A DNA stretch of 64,000 nucleotides from Glycomyces niveus (GCF_017592475.1 NZ_JAGFNP010000012.1:75624-139623), one strand, 5' to 3'; counted from the stretch's first letter, positions 1 to 9,500 are shown. Numbers and translations are program-made. Notes: a model not told the origin generated them from the letters alone.

Positions 1-479
1 ATCTTCATCCAGTACCCGAACCACATGCCGCCGCAGAGGAACACGACGAACAGTCCGGCGAACGCGGACAGGCCGAGGTTGGCCGCGCGGAGGGCGCGGG
101 CCGGGAGCGCCGGCTCGCGCCGGAGCAGTGCCCTGATGGCGAACACGGCGCCGCGCCACAGCAGCACGATCGTGAGCAGCTGGTAGGCGATGACGCCGAT
201 GAGCGCCGGGACCGCCAGGCCCTCGGGGATCGCGCGCCACTCGATGCCGTTGCCCAGCACCGTGTCCGCGTCGAGTTCGTCCATCGTGAACATGCCCGCG
301 ATGAGCGCGCGGTTCGTGCCGAAGTCGTTGATGTTGTTGGTGACGACCAGGGTCAGCCAGGCGGCGGCCCAGGTGAGGATCAGGGTCTGGAAGAGGATGA
401 TCCCGGTGCCGCCGGAGCGCTCGGGCTCGTCGACGAGGCGCAGCGGCGCCGGCTCGGTCTTGACCGTGGGGGTAGACAA
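1..479 (-). CDS. DUF2165-family small membrane protein (partial, cut by window edge)
   Basis: About 159 codons are visible before the gene runs off the left edge. The product is a multi-pass membrane protein of the DUF2165 type, whose role is unknown. Visible signs are a hydrophobic segment at residues 26-46, the family-like stretch NNINDFGTN at 48-56, WRAIPEG at 81-87, further hydrophobic segments at 90-107 and 135-150, and a GGMWFGYW signature at 150-157. I chose the TTG start because a GAAAGGA ribosome-binding site lies about 8 bases before it and no better ATG or GTG is in frame. It lies 17 bases after the stop of the next upstream gene, so it is probably the last visible member of the operon headed by the MFS gene at 2367. 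The family assignment is from remembered motifs. Confidence 0.75.
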   Translation of the reverse strand, partial: MSTPTVKTEPAPLRLVDEPERSGGTGIILFQTLILTWAAAWLTLVVTNNINDFGTNRALIAGMFTMDELDADTVLGNGIEWRAIPEGLAVPALIGVIAYQLLTIVLLWRGAVFAIRALLRREPALPARALRAANLGLSAFAGLFVVFLCGGMWFGYWMK

Positions 480-496
480 GGGTCTGTTCCTTTCGT

Positions 497-1114
497 TCAG
501 TGTGCGGTGGCGTAGGGGGGCTCGGGTTGCGGGCCGAGCCCGTCGTGGGCGGCGATCCACTTGTCATGGAGCCACATCGGGGTGCCGCGCCGCGCGCGGG
601 CGGCGTCCCAGCTGATGCCGCGCTCATAGGTGAGAACGGTGCCGCCGGGGCCGACGACGGCCCAGGTGTAGCGGCCGTCGGCGTGGCGGGTCTTGACCTT
701 CATGCCGGTGACCGCCCGGACGGATCCGTCCGCTTCGGCGACGGTCTCGTCGTGCCGCTTGATCCACTGCACGGCGAGGTCGTCGGCGTAGGCGCCGGCG
801 GCGCGGCGGATGAGGTCGAATGCGGCCCTGCGGCTTTCGGCCCGGTCGAGGAGGTCGGCCGGATCGTTCGCGCGGAGGCAGGTGTAGCCGAGGAGGCGGC
901 CGTCCCGGTCGGCGACGACGGTGGCGTGGGGGCCGCCGAGGCGGTAGCCGTCCGGTTGGCGGCGGACCACGGTGACCGGCAGGCCGTCGTGGTCGCCCTC
1001 GCGGACGTCCACTATGTCCCAAGTGGACGGGACGCTGAGGCCGGTGCCGAAGAGCGCCTGGCGCTCGAGGGTGCGTGCGGTGTGGGTGTCATCGCGGGTG
1101 TCGGTTCGCGTCAT
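497..1114 (-). CDS. Conserved hypothetical protein coupled to an MFS exporter
   Basis: A 205-residue soluble protein without a signal peptide or membrane segment. I do not recognise the family. The middle (residues about 45-170) reads like a compact alpha/beta domain, with beta-rich stretches such as GPHATVVADRDGRLLGYTCL near 61-80 and a Trp-rich C-terminus (WLHDKWIAAHDG). Its ATG overlaps the TGA of the MFS gene by four bases (ATGA at 1111-1114), so the two are very likely translationally coupled. An AGGAAG ribosome-binding site precedes the start. The TetR regulator at 2430 probably controls it together with the exporter. Function is open; an accessory to the exporter is an inference from position only. 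Confidence 0.7.
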   Translation of the reverse strand: MTRTDTRDDTHTARTLERQALFGTGLSVPSTWDIVDVREGDHDGLPVTVVRRQPDGYRLGGPHATVVADRDGRLLGYTCLRANDPADLLDRAESRRAAFDLIRRAAGAYADDLAVQWIKRHDETVAEADGSVRAVTGMKVKTRHADGRYTWAVVGPGGTVLTYERGISWDAARARRGTPMWLHDKWIAAHDGLGPQPEPPYATAH

Positions 1115-2367
1115 CTGGCTTCCTGGGGGTAGAGGCCCGGTAAGGCCATGCTGTTCCTGGTACGGCGCGCAGCGAGGGCGATCATCGACCCCGCGGCGAG
1201 AAGCGTTCCGGCGGCGACGCAGACGCCCGCGAATCCGGCGGCGTCGGCGAAGGCCGCCAACTGCGGGCCCAGGCTCGCCCCGATGAACAGGACGAACGTG
1301 TACAGCGCGGTGGCGGCGGCCCTGGCCGGGCCGGCGACCGAGCCGACGGCCTCGATGAGCCCCGGCGCGGCGAGCGCGACGCCGCCGACGAACTCGAGCA
1401 GGCACACCGCGATCGCCCACACGCCGAGGCCGGAGACGGCGGCGGCGAGGAAGGCGCTGGCGGCGGCCACGGCCAGCGCGCCGACGACGCGGGTGGTCGG
1501 GGCGTACTTGCGCAGGCGTCCGGCGATCCACGGCGCGGCGAGGAACGCCGGGAGCGCGGAGGCGCGCAGGAGGAGCATCGCGGTCGGGTTGCCCGCGACC
1601 GCTTCGGGGCCGACGGTCTCGAGTCCGGTGTAGACGGCGACGAACGAGGAGAGGACGGTCGCGGTCGCGAGGTAGAGCAGGAGGGTGTCGCGGCGGCGAA
1701 GCAGCGTTCCCATGGCGCGCAGGGGATTGGTGCGGGTGGTGCCGTCGCGGGCGGGGTCGGGTTCGAGGACGGAGTAGAGGATGGCGGCGAGTGCGAGGAC
1801 GCATACGGTGCCGCCGAAGAACGGGGACTGCCAGCCGAAGGCGGGCAGGAGGAGGGTGGCGGCGGCTTGGGCGATGATCGCGGAGGCGATGAAGCCGCTG
1901 GTCATCGTGGTGAGCGCGATGGGCCGGCGGGGCGGGGCGATGCGTTCGGCGACGTAGGCGAGGGCGGCGGGGGCGAAGAACGCCGACGTGAACCCTTGGA
2001 TCGCGCGGAGGGTGAGGCCGGAGGCGAGGTCGTCGGCGAGGCCGACGGCGCCGGTGGCGAGGGCGGAGGCGACGAGGCCGATGAGGAGGACGCGGCGGCG
2101 CCCGAACCGGTCGGCGGCGGGGCCGGAGAAGAGGAAGCCGGCCGCGTAGGCGAAGCCGAAGGCGGTGACCATCCAGGCGGCTTGGGCGGTGCCGGCGCGC
2201 CAGCCGGCGGTGAACTCCCCGAGGAGGGGGATCACCACGTAGAGCTGGCCGACGACGAAGACGCCGGCCGCGGCCAGCGGGACGATGGTGCGCCCGGTGG
2301 GGGCCCATCGCGGTTCGGGGTCCGGGCCGGGCGTCGCGGCGGGGCGGACTTGGGCTTGCTGGCTCAT
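1111..2367 (-). CDS. MFS transporter, drug/metabolite exporter type
   Basis: A 418-residue major facilitator with about twelve hydrophobic segments and the loop 2-3 motif A DRFGRRR at residues 86-92, which fits a proton-driven efflux permease of the AraJ/YnfM-like group. The N-terminal 25 residues are Pro/Ala-rich and cytoplasmic. The ATG at 2367 faces the divergent TetR gene at 2430, with only 62 bases between them, and that gap holds two inverted repeats. This is the classic layout of a repressor and the exporter it controls. The 3' end overlaps the next gene by four bases. Substrate cannot be told from the sequence. Confidence 0.85.
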   Translation of the reverse strand: MSQQAQVRPAATPGPDPEPRWAPTGRTIVPLAAAGVFVVGQLYVVIPLLGEFTAGWRAGTAQAAWMVTAFGFAYAAGFLFSGPAADRFGRRRVLLIGLVASALATGAVGLADDLASGLTLRAIQGFTSAFFAPAALAYVAERIAPPRRPIALTTMTSGFIASAIIAQAAATLLLPAFGWQSPFFGGTVCVLALAAILYSVLEPDPARDGTTRTNPLRAMGTLLRRRDTLLLYLATATVLSSFVAVYTGLETVGPEAVAGNPTAMLLLRASALPAFLAAPWIAGRLRKYAPTTRVVGALAVAAASAFLAAAVSGLGVWAIAVCLLEFVGGVALAAPGLIEAVGSVAGPARAAATALYTFVLFIGASLGPQLAAFADAAGFAGVCVAAGTLLAAGSMIALAARRTRNSMALPGLYPQEAR

Positions 2368-2381
2368 GATCCCATTAGACC

Positions 2382-2413
2382 ACCAACTCGTTTGTTGGTC
2401 AACATCGGAGTTG
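2382..2413. promoter_or_regulatory. Probable TetR operator overlapping divergent promoters
   Basis: Two inverted repeats sit in the 62-base gap between the divergent MFS and TetR genes: ACCAAC-N6-GTTGGT at 2382-2399 and CAAC-N6-GTTG at 2400-2413. The first overlaps a possible -35 box (TTGTTG, 2393-2398) that stands 18 bases before TATTAT (2417-2422). That -10 box is 7 bases upstream of the tetR ATG at 2430, so the tetR transcript may be leaderless; no Shine-Dalgarno sequence is seen there. Operator identity is inferred from position and symmetry. Confidence 0.6.
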
Positions 2414-2429
2414 GAGTATTATTACGTTC

Positions 2430-3062
2430 ATGTCGGATTCACAACTTCGCACTTACGACACCGGGGCGGCCGCGGCGCCGCTGACCACCCGGGAGAAGCT
2501 CCTGCGCGCCGCCCGGGAGGTGTTCGCCGAGCACGGGCTCGCCCATACGCGCATCTCCGACATCGCCGCCCGCTCGGGTGTCAACCGCGAGCGCGTCTAC
2601 GGGTATTTCGGCAGCAAGGAGGGGCTGTTCGACGCCGTCGTCAACGACGCGCTCGACGAACTCGCCGAGGCGGTGCCGCTGACGGCGGGCGAGGACCTCG
2701 TCGAGTACGTCGACCGGGTGCACGAGTTCCACCGGCTGCACCCGCAGCTGCTGCGGCTGCTGCTGTGGGAGGCGCTGCACTACCGGACCGAGCCGCTGCC
2801 GGGCGAGGAGGAGCGGCAGGGGCGCTACCGCGAGAAGGTCAGCGCGCTCGAGCAGTCGCTCGGCGCGGCCGAGGGTCACCTGCAGGCGGCCCCGACCCTG
2901 TTCATCCTTATCGGACTCGCCGCATGGCCGAGCGTCGTGCCGCAGCTCGCGCGCCTCATCATGGGCGCCGACGAGAGCGAGAACCCCGAGATCATGCGCG
3001 AGCACGTGCTCAGCTTCGCCCGATCGGCCCTGCGCCCGACGAAGGAAGAAGCCGGGGCTTGA
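2430..3062 (+). CDS. TetR-family transcriptional repressor
   Basis: A 210-residue one-component regulator. The N-terminal TetR helix-turn-helix domain spans about residues 16-65 (REKLLRAAREVFAEHG, then the recognition region ISDIAARSGVNRERVYGYFG). The rest is an all-helical ligand/dimer domain. It faces the MFS exporter operon, and the shared 62-base gap contains palindromes, so it most likely represses the exporter and itself and is released by a transported compound. The start has no Shine-Dalgarno sequence; a TATTAT box 7 bases upstream suggests a leaderless mRNA. The gene ends before a strong hairpin at 3176-3203 shared with the convergent gene. Confidence 0.88.
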   Translation: MSDSQLRTYDTGAAAAPLTTREKLLRAAREVFAEHGLAHTRISDIAARSGVNRERVYGYFGSKEGLFDAVVNDALDELAEAVPLTAGEDLVEYVDRVHEFHRLHPQLLRLLLWEALHYRTEPLPGEEERQGRYREKVSALEQSLGAAEGHLQAAPTLFILIGLAAWPSVVPQLARLIMGADESENPEIMREHVLSFARSALRPTKEEAGA

Positions 3063-3175
3063 CGCACGGGCACCGGCCTCCGGCCGGCGCCCGATTCATC
3101 CCTCCCCCGCGGTCGGGTGCGGCATTTCGCAGCGCCCCCGAAATATCCAGGGTGGCAGGTGGGTACGACAGGTCC

Positions 3176-3203
3176 GGCCGGGGCGGCGAACGCCGCCCCG
3201 GCC
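3176..3203. terminator. Bidirectional hairpin between convergent genes
   Basis: A perfect 13-base inverted repeat (GGCCGGGGCGGCG / CGCCGCCCCGGCC) separated by AA lies between the tetR gene ending at 3062 and the convergent gene ending at 3221. There is no T-tract on either side. Confidence 0.7.
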
Positions 3204-3220
3204 GTTCTCGTGAGGGTTGC

Positions 3221-4030
3221 TCAGGCGAGGAGGTCGTTCATCGTGCCGTAGGCGATGCCACCTTCGACCGCTGCGTACGAGTCCGCCTCGAAGAAACCGA
3301 CCGCCGCCTTCCTGGCGACCTCGTATGCGGCCATGGCGACGCTCGAGCCGAGGCTGATGCGGGCCACGCCGAGGCGGTCGAGTTCCGACGGCGCGGGAGC
3401 GCCGGGTCCGGCAAGGATGTTGAGCGGCAGGCGGATCGCCTCCACCAGCTGCTCGATCACCGCAGGGTCGGTCACGCCGGGCACGAAGATGCCGTCGGCG
3501 CCGGCGTCCGCGTAGGCCTTCGCGCGCGCCACCGTCGCCTCGAAACGCTCCGACTCCTCGCCGATCCCGGCCAGGTACATGTCGATGCGCGCGTTGATGA
3601 ACAGGTCAGGCCCCGCGCCCTCGCGGGCCGCGCCGAGCCGTTCCACCTGGTCCGCGAGATCACGCAGGGACCCCGGATGCTCGGCGACCGTGTCCTCGAT
3701 GTTGACGCCGACCGCGCCGGCCTCGGCCACCGCCGCGAGCGTCGCGGCCACCTCCTTGGGGGTCGCGCCGAAACCGGACTCGATGTCGGCGGTCACCGGC
3801 ACGTCCACGGCCCGTACGACCCGGGCGATCGCCTCCAGTGCCGCGTCGCGGTCGATCGCGTCGCCGTCCGGGCGGCCGAGACTCCAAGCGACACCGGCGC
3901 TCGTCGTCGCGATCGCCGGTGCGCCCGCGGCGGCGATGACCGCCGCGCTGGCGGCGTCCCAGCAGTTCGGGAGGCGCAGGGCCGGAGTGGTGTGAAGGGA
4001 GCGGAAGCGGGAAGCGGTCGTGTTCGTCAT
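3221..4030 (-). CDS. Isocitrate lyase / PEP mutase superfamily protein
   Basis: A 269-residue enzyme of the PEP mutase branch of the isocitrate lyase superfamily, which cleaves or forms C-C or P-C bonds in small 2-oxo acids with Mg2+. The TIM-barrel motifs are visible: PNCWDAASA near residue 21, the Mg-binding TADIESGFG near 98, VNIEDT near 133, and FINARIDMY near 165. The mutase-type loop is not the KKCGH of true isocitrate lyase, so the chemistry could be oxaloacetate-, methylisocitrate- or phosphonate-related. The ATG is preceded by a GGGGG stretch. It stands alone between an alpha/beta hydrolase on the same strand (65 bases upstream) and a hairpin at 3176-3203. Substrate unknown. Confidence 0.82.
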   Translation of the reverse strand: MTNTTASRFRSLHTTPALRLPNCWDAASAAVIAAAGAPAIATTSAGVAWSLGRPDGDAIDRDAALEAIARVVRAVDVPVTADIESGFGATPKEVAATLAAVAEAGAVGVNIEDTVAEHPGSLRDLADQVERLGAAREGAGPDLFINARIDMYLAGIGEESERFEATVARAKAYADAGADGIFVPGVTDPAVIEQLVEAIRLPLNILAGPGAPAPSELDRLGVARISLGSSVAMAAYEVARKAAVGFFEADSYAAVEGGIAYGTMNDLLA

Positions 4031-4095
4031 GCCCCCATCTAAGCCGTGATGTCGCCTCGTGGCTGGCCACGAAACGACATCACCGTCAACACGCG

Positions 4096-4797
4096 TCAGG
4101 CGCGGCCGACCGCCGAGACGAGCGCGTCGGCAAGCTCGGCCGGCTTCGTGAACTGCGGCCAGTGCCCGGTCGGGAGGTCGATGTACGAGACGTCCTTGAC
4201 CGCCGCGATCTCCCGCACGAACGGCACTTCCTGCTCGATCCACGCCCGCACCATCGCGCTGCTGAACTCGCAGCAGACGAGCGTGATCGGCACGTCGAAG
4301 CGGCGCTCGTCGCCGAGCACCTGCTTGTCGAACGCGACGCCCTTCGGCGAGGGGATCGCCTTGGCGCGGAAGGCCTCGCGGAGGTCGTCGTCGAGGTCGA
4401 CCAAGTCCTCGTCCTCGAACACGTCCCAGTCGGGCAGCGGGATCTCGCCGTCGACGACAGGCAGCTCGTCGTTGATGACCCCGCCGGGGCCGAGCGGTGC
4501 CGAGTCGACGTAGACGACGCGGGCGATCCGGTCGGGCCGGGCGTCGGCGACCGCGTGCGCGACCGCGCCGCCGCCGGAGTGGCCCACGAGGACGACCGGG
4601 CCGTCGACCGCGTCGACGGCGGCCACGACCGCGTCGATGTGGTCGCGCAGTCCGATGCCGGAGCGGTCGGCGTCGCGGGATGCCATGCCGGGCAGGGTGA
4701 TCGGGTGGGTCCGGTGCCCGGCCTTCTCGAGCGCGGGCGTGATCTCGCTCCACGACGACGCGTCGAGCCACAGACCGGGGATGAGGATGATGTCCAT
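4096..4797 (-). CDS. Alpha/beta hydrolase
   Basis: A 233-residue cytoplasmic hydrolase of the esterase type. The nucleophile elbow G-H-S-G-G (Ser74) follows the strand VVLVG. An oxyanion region LIPGLWLDASSW occurs near residues 5-16, and the C-terminal His is probably His212 in LPTGHWPQ. The length fits the small methylesterase/salicylate-hydrolase-like group. The start follows at 34 bases the stop of the metallophosphoesterase gene and may be co-transcribed with it. No signal peptide. Substrate cannot be predicted. Confidence 0.85.
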   Translation of the reverse strand: MDIILIPGLWLDASSWSEITPALEKAGHRTHPITLPGMASRDADRSGIGLRDHIDAVVAAVDAVDGPVVLVGHSGGGAVAHAVADARPDRIARVVYVDSAPLGPGGVINDELPVVDGEIPLPDWDVFEDEDLVDLDDDLREAFRAKAIPSPKGVAFDKQVLGDERRFDVPITLVCCEFSSAMVRAWIEQEVPFVREIAAVKDVSYIDLPTGHWPQFTKPAELADALVSAVGRA

Positions 4798-4831
4798 CGC
4801 CCGACCATAGCGGCGGGCACCGACACCGGCG

Positions 4832-6166
4832 CTAGTTTCCGGCGCGGAGGGTCATCACCGTGATGTCGGCGTCCGCGCCGACCCGGATCGGCGGGCCGTT
4901 CGTGCCCGCGCCGTTCGTGACGTACACCTGCGTGTCCCCGTGCCGTTCGAGGCCGGTGAGCTGGCCACTGCGGATGAGCGACGCGTAATGCACGGGCCAC
5001 ATCTGGCCGCCGTGGGTGTGGCCCGAGAGCTGGAGGTCCACGCCGTAACCGTCGATGTAGTCGACCGCGTTCGGCTGGTGGGCCATGAAGACCACCGGCC
5101 GGTCCGGATCCCGGTCCCCCAGGGCCGCTTCGAAATCCGGGCCGGTCTCGCTCTCGAAGCCGCGCTGGACGACGATGAGGTCGTTGACGCCCGCGAGGTC
5201 GAAGCCGGGCAGTTCGACCCGGGTGTTCGGGAGGCCGTGCATGCCGAGTTCGGCGACGCGGTCGTACCACTCGTCGGCGCCCACGTAATGCTCGGCGTTG
5301 CCCGCCACGAAGAAGGTCCCGTCGCGCGCCTCGAGGCGGGCGAGCGGGTCGACGGCGTCCCGGACCTGGTCGACCTCGTTGCTGGCGAGGTCGCCGACGA
5401 ACGCGATGAGGTCCGCTTGCGCGCGGTTGATCTGCTCGACCACGCGCTCGCAGTATTCGCGCCCGCGGATCGCAGAGAAGTGCGTGTCGCCGACGACCGC
5501 GATCCGGTAGCCGTCGAACTGCCGGGAGAGGCGTTCGAGGCGGACCGTCACCGGCTTGAGCGGAGGGGTCCGGTAGCCCTCGTACAGGCCGTGCCCGACC
5601 GTCGCGACGGCCAGCGCGGACGCCCCGAGCCCGATCGCCCGTGACATCATGCGGCGTCGTGTGTGAACGGTGACGTGTGACGTACTACCGGGCGCCGCCG
5701 ATGCACCGGTCGCCGGTGCCGACTCGGCTGCGGCGGAATTCGGGTCGGTCGCTTCGGCGAGCTCAGGTTCACGCGTTCGCTTGCGACGTCGGCGCCACTG
5801 CCGCAGCCAGTCGCGGACGAGCGCCCAAGGCGGTGGCTCGGATGGTACCCCCTTGCGGCGCAGGAGGAACCATCGCAGGGGTTCGGTGACCACGAGGAGG
5901 CCGAAGAGGTAGAGGAAGACGCCGAACCAGATCAGGCCGGGGTAGCCGACGGCGGCCTGGACGTCGATCGGGGCATCGGAGGGCGTGAGGAACCGGGCGA
6001 GGAGCCCGAAGACCGCGAGGACGCCGAGCGCGATCGCACCGATCGGCCGCCACGCGGATCCTGGTTTCGTCGTGTCGCGGCACAGCCGCCACCACAGGTA
6101 CCCGTGGAGGACGGCGAAGCCGACCGTGACCGCGAGGAATCGGACGACGAACCAAGCGGTGGCCAT
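4832..6166 (-). CDS. Membrane-bound metallophosphoesterase (YkuE/Icc-like) with altered GNH motif
   Basis: A 444-residue protein. Residues 1-100 carry about four membrane helices, 101-170 are a charged Ala/Pro-rich linker, a further helix (about 176-195) follows a twin-Arg-like RRRMMSRA, and the phosphoesterase domain covers about 205-440. Metal-binding motifs are GDTHF (226-230), GDL (258-260), MAHQP (361-365) and SGHTHGG (381-387). The usual GNHEYY motif is GNAEHY (289-294): the expected metal/acid His position is Ala and a His appears two residues later. Such enzymes act on phospho-mono- or diesters, often lipid-linked, outside or at the membrane. A 47-codon ORF ends 3 bases before its ATG. 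Confidence 0.85.
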   Translation of the reverse strand: MATAWFVVRFLAVTVGFAVLHGYLWWRLCRDTTKPGSAWRPIGAIALGVLAVFGLLARFLTPSDAPIDVQAAVGYPGLIWFGVFLYLFGLLVVTEPLRWFLLRRKGVPSEPPPWALVRDWLRQWRRRRKRTREPELAEATDPNSAAAESAPATGASAAPGSTSHVTVHTRRRMMSRAIGLGASALAVATVGHGLYEGYRTPPLKPVTVRLERLSRQFDGYRIAVVGDTHFSAIRGREYCERVVEQINRAQADLIAFVGDLASNEVDQVRDAVDPLARLEARDGTFFVAGNAEHYVGADEWYDRVAELGMHGLPNTRVELPGFDLAGVNDLIVVQRGFESETGPDFEAALGDRDPDRPVVFMAHQPNAVDYIDGYGVDLQLSGHTHGGQMWPVHYASLIRSGQLTGLERHGDTQVYVTNGAGTNGPPIRVGADADITVMTLRAGN

Positions 6167-6169
6167 CGG

Positions 6170-6313
6170 CTAGCGGCCGGCCGGCGAGTCGCCGAGGGAT
6201 CGGATGAGCGGGGCGGTGACGTTGCCGCCTTCCGGGGCAGCGAGCCGGTGCGCGAGGGAGGCGTTGACGTGGCCGATGCCAGTGCCGCCGCCGGCAGCTG
6301 CGGTGCGCGTCAT
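6170..6313 (-). CDS. Small ORF (47 aa) with consensus ribosome-binding site
   Basis: A 47-codon ORF that ends 3 bases before the metallophosphoesterase ATG. The start is an ATG with a near-perfect AAGGAGG seven bases upstream, stronger than most in the window. The product is Gly/Ala-rich with His and Arg (first residues MTRTAAAGGGTGIGHV) and has no membrane segment or recognised family. It could be a genuine small protein translated with the phosphoesterase, or a leader ORF that delivers ribosomes to it. A possible -10 box TAGCAT lies at 6349-6344. I see no codon evidence against coding, but the ORF is too short to be sure. Confidence 0.5.
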   Translation of the reverse strand: MTRTAAAGGGTGIGHVNASLAHRLAAPEGGNVTAPLIRSLGDSPAGR

Positions 6314-6599
6314 GGTTGGCCTCCTTGTGTCTCGGTCGCTGCGATGCTAGCTCGCTCGCGGTCCGCGGGTGCGGGGCGTCCTGGCGGCGGGGCGGAGTCC
6401 CGTGCGCGCGTGCGGCGCGGGGGCGCGGCATCGTTCCGTGGCCGCGCCTCGAGTGCCGCCGTGGGCGCGGGTGTTCGCCGGTTCGCGGCGTCCCAGCGGC
6501 GAGAGGGAGCATCAGCCGCCCCGGAGCGCGGCGCGCCGTTCCGGGGCCGCGGGTGCCGCTGCGCGCGTTGCTGTTCACTCCGCCGTCGGCCTTGCATCG
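6314..6599. other. Spacer between eccC 3' end and the small ORF
   Basis: This 286-base stretch holds no supported gene. Its left end is the upstream region of the 47-codon ORF (AAGGAGG at about 6320-6326 on the minus strand, possible -10 at 6344-6349). No clear terminator for the type VII secretion operon that ends at 6600 is visible. Confidence 0.5.
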
Positions 6600-9500
6600 T
6601 CAGGGGCGGGCGATTTGGACGAGGTCGGGGTTCTGGCCGCGGCGGGCGAGCAGGGCGCGGCCGGGTGGGAGGAGGCGGCTGGCGGTGCCGTTGACGAGGC
6701 GGCCTTCGAGGCGGTCGCCGGAGAAGAGGAGGCCAGGGCTGGACATGTCGCAGAGCTGGCGCAGGAGCGGTTCGTAGACGGCGCGGCCGGCGCCGCCGGT
6801 GCGGCGGGCGAGGATGAGGTGGAGGCCGAGGTCGGCGCCGTGGGCGGCGAGTTCGGTCAAGGGCGCCAAGGGGTTCCCGGCGCTGGTGGTGACGAGGTCG
6901 TAGTCGTCGACGACGACGAAGACCTCGGGGCCGGTCCACCAGTCGCGGTCGCGCAGCTGCTGCGGGGTGACGTCGGGTCCGGGGAGGCGCTTCTTGAGGG
7001 CCTCGGCGAGCTCGGCGGCGTTCTGGGCCGCGTGGGCGGCGGTGTTGCAGTAGGTGATGAGGTGGTCCTCAGGGATCTCCTCGAGGTGGGAGCGGCGGTA
7101 GTCGACGAGGAAGATCCCGGCCTCGGTGCCGGGGCGGCGCACGATCTGGCGCATGATGGCGCGCAGGAGCGTGGTCTTGCCGGTCTGGGTGTCGCCGAAG
7201 ATGACAAGGTGCGGGTCCTTGTCGAAGTCGATGACGGCGGGGCCGAGGTCGCTTTCGGCGACACCGACGACGGGCGCGAGCGCGTACGGGTCGCCGGTAG
7301 CCGCGGGGACGGGCGGGACGAGTTCGCGGAGGGCCACGTCGACGGGGAGGGCTTTGACGGCGGTGACGCCGGGTCCGGGCCAGCGGCGGCGGACTTCGGC
7401 GGCGAGCTCCGCGAACCCGTCAGAGAGGTCCTCTGTGGAGTCCTGGTCGTCGATGCGGGGCAGGGCGATGTGCCCGAACCGCTTGTCGGCGGTGAGGACC
7501 CGGCCGGGGACCTCTTTGGGGAGTTCTTCGATGAGCTTGCGGTCGATGCCGGAGTCGAAGGCGTCGGCGAGGCGCAGTTCGATGCGGCCCGAGAACGACG
7601 CGGCGAGGCGGGCGCGGACTTGCGCGGAGTTGACGGCGGTGAGCACGGTGTGGACGCCGAGCGCCGGACCGCGCGAGGCGATCTCCATGAGCAGGTCGTT
7701 CGCGTCTTCGTTCGCTTCGGTGAGGCCGCCCCAGCCGTCGATGGCGAGCAGGAGGTCGCCCGGGACGTCCACTGTGCCGTCGGCGGCGGAGCGGCGCAGC
7801 CCGGCGGCGGAGTCGATGCCGTTGCGGCGCATCAGGTGCTCGCGAGCGTCGAGGAGGTTGCGGACTTCGGCGAGGGTGCGGGCGACGAGTTCGGGTTCGG
7901 CCCGTCCGGCGGCGACGGCGACGTGCGGGAGGGCCGTGAGGCCGCCGAGCGCGCCGCCGCCGTAGTCGATCACGTAGGCGGCCAGGGCATTCGGCGGGTA
8001 GCGGAGGGCGAGGCCGGCGATGAGGGTGCGCAGGAGCGTGGATTTGCCGGAGCCGGGCGCGCCGAGGACGACGAGGTTGGCGTCGGCGCCGGCGAGGTCC
8101 CATTCGAGGGGGCCTTGGCGCTGCTCGCGCGGGTGGTCGAGGAGGCCGAGCACCGCCTTGACCGTGCCGGTTTCGCCTACTTCGGCGCCGATCCGGTTGA
8201 GCGGCAGCGCTTCCGGGAGCGGCGGGAGCCAGACGGGGCGGACCGGGTCGATGCCCTCGGTCGCGGTGGCGGCCGCGAGGGAGGCGACGAGGACGCGCAG
8301 CACGCTGTGCTCGGCGTCCGGCATCTCCCCCGTCCCGCGCGCGGCCTCGGCGGTCATGGCGTCGAGAACGCTGACGACCGGCGGCACCGGCCAGCGCAGC
8401 ACCGGGAGGGTGCGTTCGGCCTCTTCGCGCGGCGGCGTGTACTTGCCGGAGACCATGGCGGCCTTGAACCTGGTGAAGATCGTGGTGTCCACTTTGAGGT
8501 ATCCGGAGCCGGGTTCGGGCGGGAGGCGGTAGGCGTCGGGGACGCCGATGGCCTCGCGGCTCTCGGCTTCGGAGAAGGTGCGCAGGCCGATCCGGTAGGA
8601 CAGGTGCGATTCGAGGCCGCGCAGGTGCGCCGACTCGAGCCGCTGGGTGGCGAGGAGGAGGTGGACGCCGATGGAGCGGCCGATGCGGCCGACGGCGACG
8701 AACAGGTCCGAGAAGTCGGGCTTGGCGGTGAGGAGTTCGGAGAACTCGTCGATGATGACGAGCAGGTGCGGGAGGGGTTCGAGGCCCGGGTCGTGTTGGC
8801 GCAGTTTGGCGTAGGAGTGGACGTTGGGGAGGTTCCCGGCGTCCTTGAGGAGCTGCTGGCGGCGGCTCATCTCGCCGTAGAGGGCTTCGGCGAAGCGGTC
8901 GACGAGGCCGAGGTCGTCGGCGAGGTTGGTGATGGCGCCGGCGCTGTGCGGGAGGGCGTCGCAGTCGGCGAAGGTCGCGCCGCCTTTGAAGTCGACGGTG
9001 AGGAGGGCGAGGCGTTCGGGCGGGTGGCGCACGGCGAGGGCGGCGACGAGAGTGCGAAGAGCCTCGGACTTGCCGGAGCCGGTGGCGCCCACGATGAGAC
9101 CGTGAGGTCCCATGCCGCCGAGCGCGGACTCTTTGAGGTCGAGTTCGACGGGGCGGCCGTCGGCGTCCACGGCGAAGGGGACGCGCAGGAGCGCCGATTC
9201 GTCGCGGGGCGCCCAGGTGCGCTGCCAGTCCACTTCGGCCGGATCGGCGACGCCGAGGATGTCCGCGAGGCCGTGGACGCCGGAGAGGGCGCGGGAGACG
9301 TCGTCGAGGGCGAGCCGCCAGGGGCTCAGCGCCCGAGCGATGGCGGCGAGGTCGGCGGGGTCGAGCCGGTCGGGGCGGCCGACGCTCGTGGTCTCGCTGA
9401 CACCGCCTTCGGTGCGTTCGATGCGGGTGACCGCGACGGTGTCGGCGTCCACTTTGATGCGTGCGGCGGTGTGCTCGGGTTCTTGGCGCTGTTCGGCGAC

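Noticed and set aside
497..2308. A 603-codon minus-strand ORF extending the hypothetical protein upstream
   Set aside because: Residues before the ATG at 1114 are the shadow frame of the MFS gene (Arg/Pro/His-rich). The ATGA overlap and ribosome-binding site fix the start at 1114.
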